Below are positions 5,376-6,435 of a DNA stretch of 6,435 bases, piece by piece. How positions within the stretch are numbered: position 1 is the first letter of the stretch; every line of letters begins with the position of its first letter. The notes below the pieces were generated by a model. That model ran no database searches, had not been told where the DNA came from, and worked only from the letters and a program-made list of their open reading frames with translations. The translations under genes were made by a program, and so were the position numbers. This DNA comes from Actinomycetota bacterium (GTDB lineage Bacteria > Actinomycetota > Humimicrobiia > Humimicrobiales > Humimicrobiaceae), in assembly GCA_003155275.1 (NCBI GenBank), contig PMCC01000172.1, positions 6,413-12,847 of the forward strand, given 5' to 3'.

Positions 5376-5412
5376 TATTTCTCTTATAAAATGGTTCGAA
5401 ACTTCACACCTT
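5376..5412 (+). repeat. Intergenic TTCGAAA-TTCAC repeat, copy 5
   Basis: TTTCTCTTATAAAAT (5378-5392) leads into GGTTCGAAACTTCACACC (5393-5410); one base of the core differs (ACTT for ATTT). TTGGGG follows, like CTGGGG in the copy at 3661-3699, and CCTT-GGGG-AAGG can form a very short stem. The core starts 37 bp after the DUF1801 stop. Confidence 0.68.
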
Positions 5413-5559
5413 GGGGAAGGATATTAAAAAATCATATTCATTTAATAAATTAATTATATTCAATAAAAATAATAATGAACCAAGATATGGCAAAACCTGA
5501 ATAATAATTAATTTTTTTGTTTGAACTGGGAACTTGCAAACCAATAAAAGCATGAAACA

Positions 5560-5604
5560 GAGCTTATTATGAATACTATATTTATATAATTAAAAAATAA
5601 GTTC
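5560..5604. repeat. Inverted repeat downstream of the PAP2-like gene
   Basis: GAGCTTATT (5560-5568) pairs with AATAAGTTC (5596-5604), nine pairs with one wobble, around a 27-nt A/T loop. It lies about 36 bp beyond the end of the minus-strand gene. It might help end that transcript, but the long loop and lack of a T tract make this weak. Confidence 0.22.
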
Positions 5605-5639
5605 AAATTTAAATAAATAGACATTCTTTTAAAATCCTA

Positions 5640-6287
5640 CTATTTCAGTAAATTTCGGATAGGAATGTTAAATCCTTTGAGATGAAGGACAGCTATAGAT
5701 ATCAGACCTGTTATAATAACTCCTGAAATAGTTTGAGCCCAGGTGTGTCTTTTTAGTTCAACCCTTGCCCAAATCATTAGAGGAATAAGGATAATGGTAA
5801 AAAGTGCCCATTTTCCATATATTGTAACAAAGACTATTGAAAAAATGGTCACATAACTTGTATGAAAGCTTATTTTCCAGAATATAGTTATTATGCTTAA
5901 GACTACCAGTACAATAAGGTATATCATATAAATAGTACTAAAAAGTCTGGTAGATTGCATGAATAATAAAATTAAAAAACCTGCTATAACACTGAGATTT
6001 ATAAATATAAGTGGAATTATTCTTTCTTTCCTTTTAAGCATGTACAAATCATGGATTTTTTTCCTCTTATAAAGATAAAGAATAAATGAGTATGGAATTA
6101 AAATTAAGAAGATGAAAAAAACAGAAAAAGAAGGAAGTTTTTTGATTATTTCACCTTTTTCTGCAAAAAATACTGATAACAAAATAGGAATACAAAGCAC
6201 TGACCCATCAAATAAAAAAGATATAAATTTGGCAATTTCCTTTATTTTAGAAGCCTTGCTATCTTCTTGCTGGGATTCTTTATTCAA
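5640..6287 (-). CDS. Multi-pass membrane protein with PAP2-phosphatase-like C-terminal half
   Basis: 215 aa. A polar N-terminus (MNKESQQEDSKASK) is followed by six or seven hydrophobic helices at about 22-42, 54-73, 91-110, 117-136, 143-175 (probably two) and 184-203. Between helices 2 and 3 is a basic stretch HDLYMLKRKERIIPL (79-93) that resembles the D-x-x-x-x-R-R-x-R-P-L-P loop of PAP2-type proteins. Motif-2-like WKISFHTS (137-144, H142) and motif-3-like WARVELKRHTWAQTISG (173-189, R175 and H181) match the S-x-H and R-x(5)-H catalytic pieces of PAP2 lipid and polyprenyl phosphatases. Motif 1 is imperfect (R89 but no RP pair) and the acidic partner after H181 is absent, so activity is uncertain. 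The likely substrate class is a lipid or isoprenoid phosphate; this is inference. Start TTG (6285-6287) follows AAGGAG with a 5-nt spacer. Single gene, no close partner. Confidence 0.7.
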   Translation of the reverse strand: MNKESQQEDSKASKIKEIAKFISFLFDGSVLCIPILLSVFFAEKGEIIKKLPSFSVFFIFLILIPYSFILYLYKRKKIHDLYMLKRKERIIPLIFINLSVIAGFLILLFMQSTRLFSTIYMIYLIVLVVLSIITIFWKISFHTSYVTIFSIVFVTIYGKWALFTIILIPLMIWARVELKRHTWAQTISGVIITGLISIAVLHLKGFNIPIRNLLK

Positions 6288-6292
6288 CTATA

Positions 6293-6298
6293 CTCCTT
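6293..6298 (-). promoter_or_regulatory. Shine-Dalgarno site supporting a TTG start
   Basis: The minus strand reads AAGGAG, then five bases, then TTG. This is the strongest ribosome site near the gene and fixes the start at a TTG codon rather than at an internal ATG. Confidence 0.7.
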
Positions 6299-6329
6299 AC
6301 TGCTTTTTGCTCTTATAACTTTGTTTAAA

Positions 6330-6338
6330 ATCATACCA
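6330..6338 (-). promoter_or_regulatory. Extended -10 promoter candidate for the PAP2-like gene
   Basis: The minus strand reads TGGTATGAT, a TGn extension plus TATGAT (five of six to TATAAT). The -35 region (GTCAAA) is poor. Predicted transcription starts near 6323, about 36 nt upstream of the TTG start codon. Confidence 0.42.
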
Positions 6339-6418
6339 TTATTTATTATATTATTTGACTTTTAAAATTTGTTTCACCCTTACTTATTACTGTTTTTCAT
6401 AATATAAATTATTTTAGT

Positions 6419-6435
6419 TAAAGCAAAACGCTTTA
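6419..6435. terminator. Perfect short hairpin at the window edge
   Basis: TAAAGC (6419-6424), a five-base loop, then GCTTTA (6430-6435), cut off exactly at the window end. It could be the tip of a longer terminator belonging to the next gene, or chance. The flank to the left (TTTTAG) gives a modest T/A tract on either strand. Confidence 0.3.

Noticed and set aside
3145..5412. Integron cassette array with attC sites
   Set aside because: A repeat after each + strand gene recalls cassettes, but the core GTTCGAA does not fit GTTRRRY, no paired R''/L'' arms or imperfect palindrome surround it, and no integrase is in the window.
3145..5412. CRISPR array
   Set aside because: Only five or six short copies spaced 79 to 979 bp apart with genes between them, and no cas genes. 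This is not an array.
6112..6318. Plus-strand frame opposite the PAP2-like gene
   Set aside because: Antisense to the N-terminal helices of the minus-strand gene, which has a proper Shine-Dalgarno site; this frame has no family resemblance.

Overview
This is an AT-rich bacterial window, roughly 30% G+C by eye. It has Shine-Dalgarno sites, sigma70-type promoter boxes and the standard bacterial code. Genes are single and mostly monocistronic, separated by 150-360 bp gaps, which looks like an accessory or loosely packed chromosomal region rather than one long operon. Nothing fixes the taxon. The transketolase is the short 'animal-like' type that also occurs in several anaerobic bacterial lineages, and the two GGDEF proteins show that cyclic di-GMP signalling is used.

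Layout from left to right. (1) The last 46 codons of a GGDEF protein (1-143, +), with a hairpin after the stop. (2) A complete single-chain transketolase (250-2091, +) with all thiamine-diphosphate and sugar-phosphate residues present; a folded element overlaps its stop codon. (3) A convergent SAM-dependent methyltransferase of unknown substrate (3022-2279, -), whose ribosome binding site favours the second of two in-frame ATGs. (4) A small three-helix membrane protein with cytochrome-b-like histidines (3262-3570, +). Its reading frame has no ATG/GTG/TTG at the natural start and appears to begin at ATA, or to have lost its start codon. (5) A two-helix membrane diguanylate cyclase with an intact GGDEF motif and I-site (3859-4623, +). 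(6) A DUF1801/YdhG-like protein (4981-5355, +) with a strong extended -10 promoter placed so that the mRNA would be leaderless. (7) A membrane protein with a PAP2-phosphatase-like C-terminal half (6287-5640, -), starting at TTG behind a good Shine-Dalgarno site.

The genes do not form one obvious pathway. Sugar-phosphate metabolism, c-di-GMP synthesis, a possible b-type cytochrome, a lipid-phosphatase-like protein and a methyltransferase are simply neighbours. What ties the region together is a short intergenic repeat with core (A/G)GTTCGAAATTTCAC and a T/A-rich lead-in. It occurs four times clearly, once in shortened form and once as a doubtful relic, always in the same orientation and never inside a gene. 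A copy lies downstream of every complete + strand gene. I could not match it to a known element; it is the best candidate here for something undescribed.
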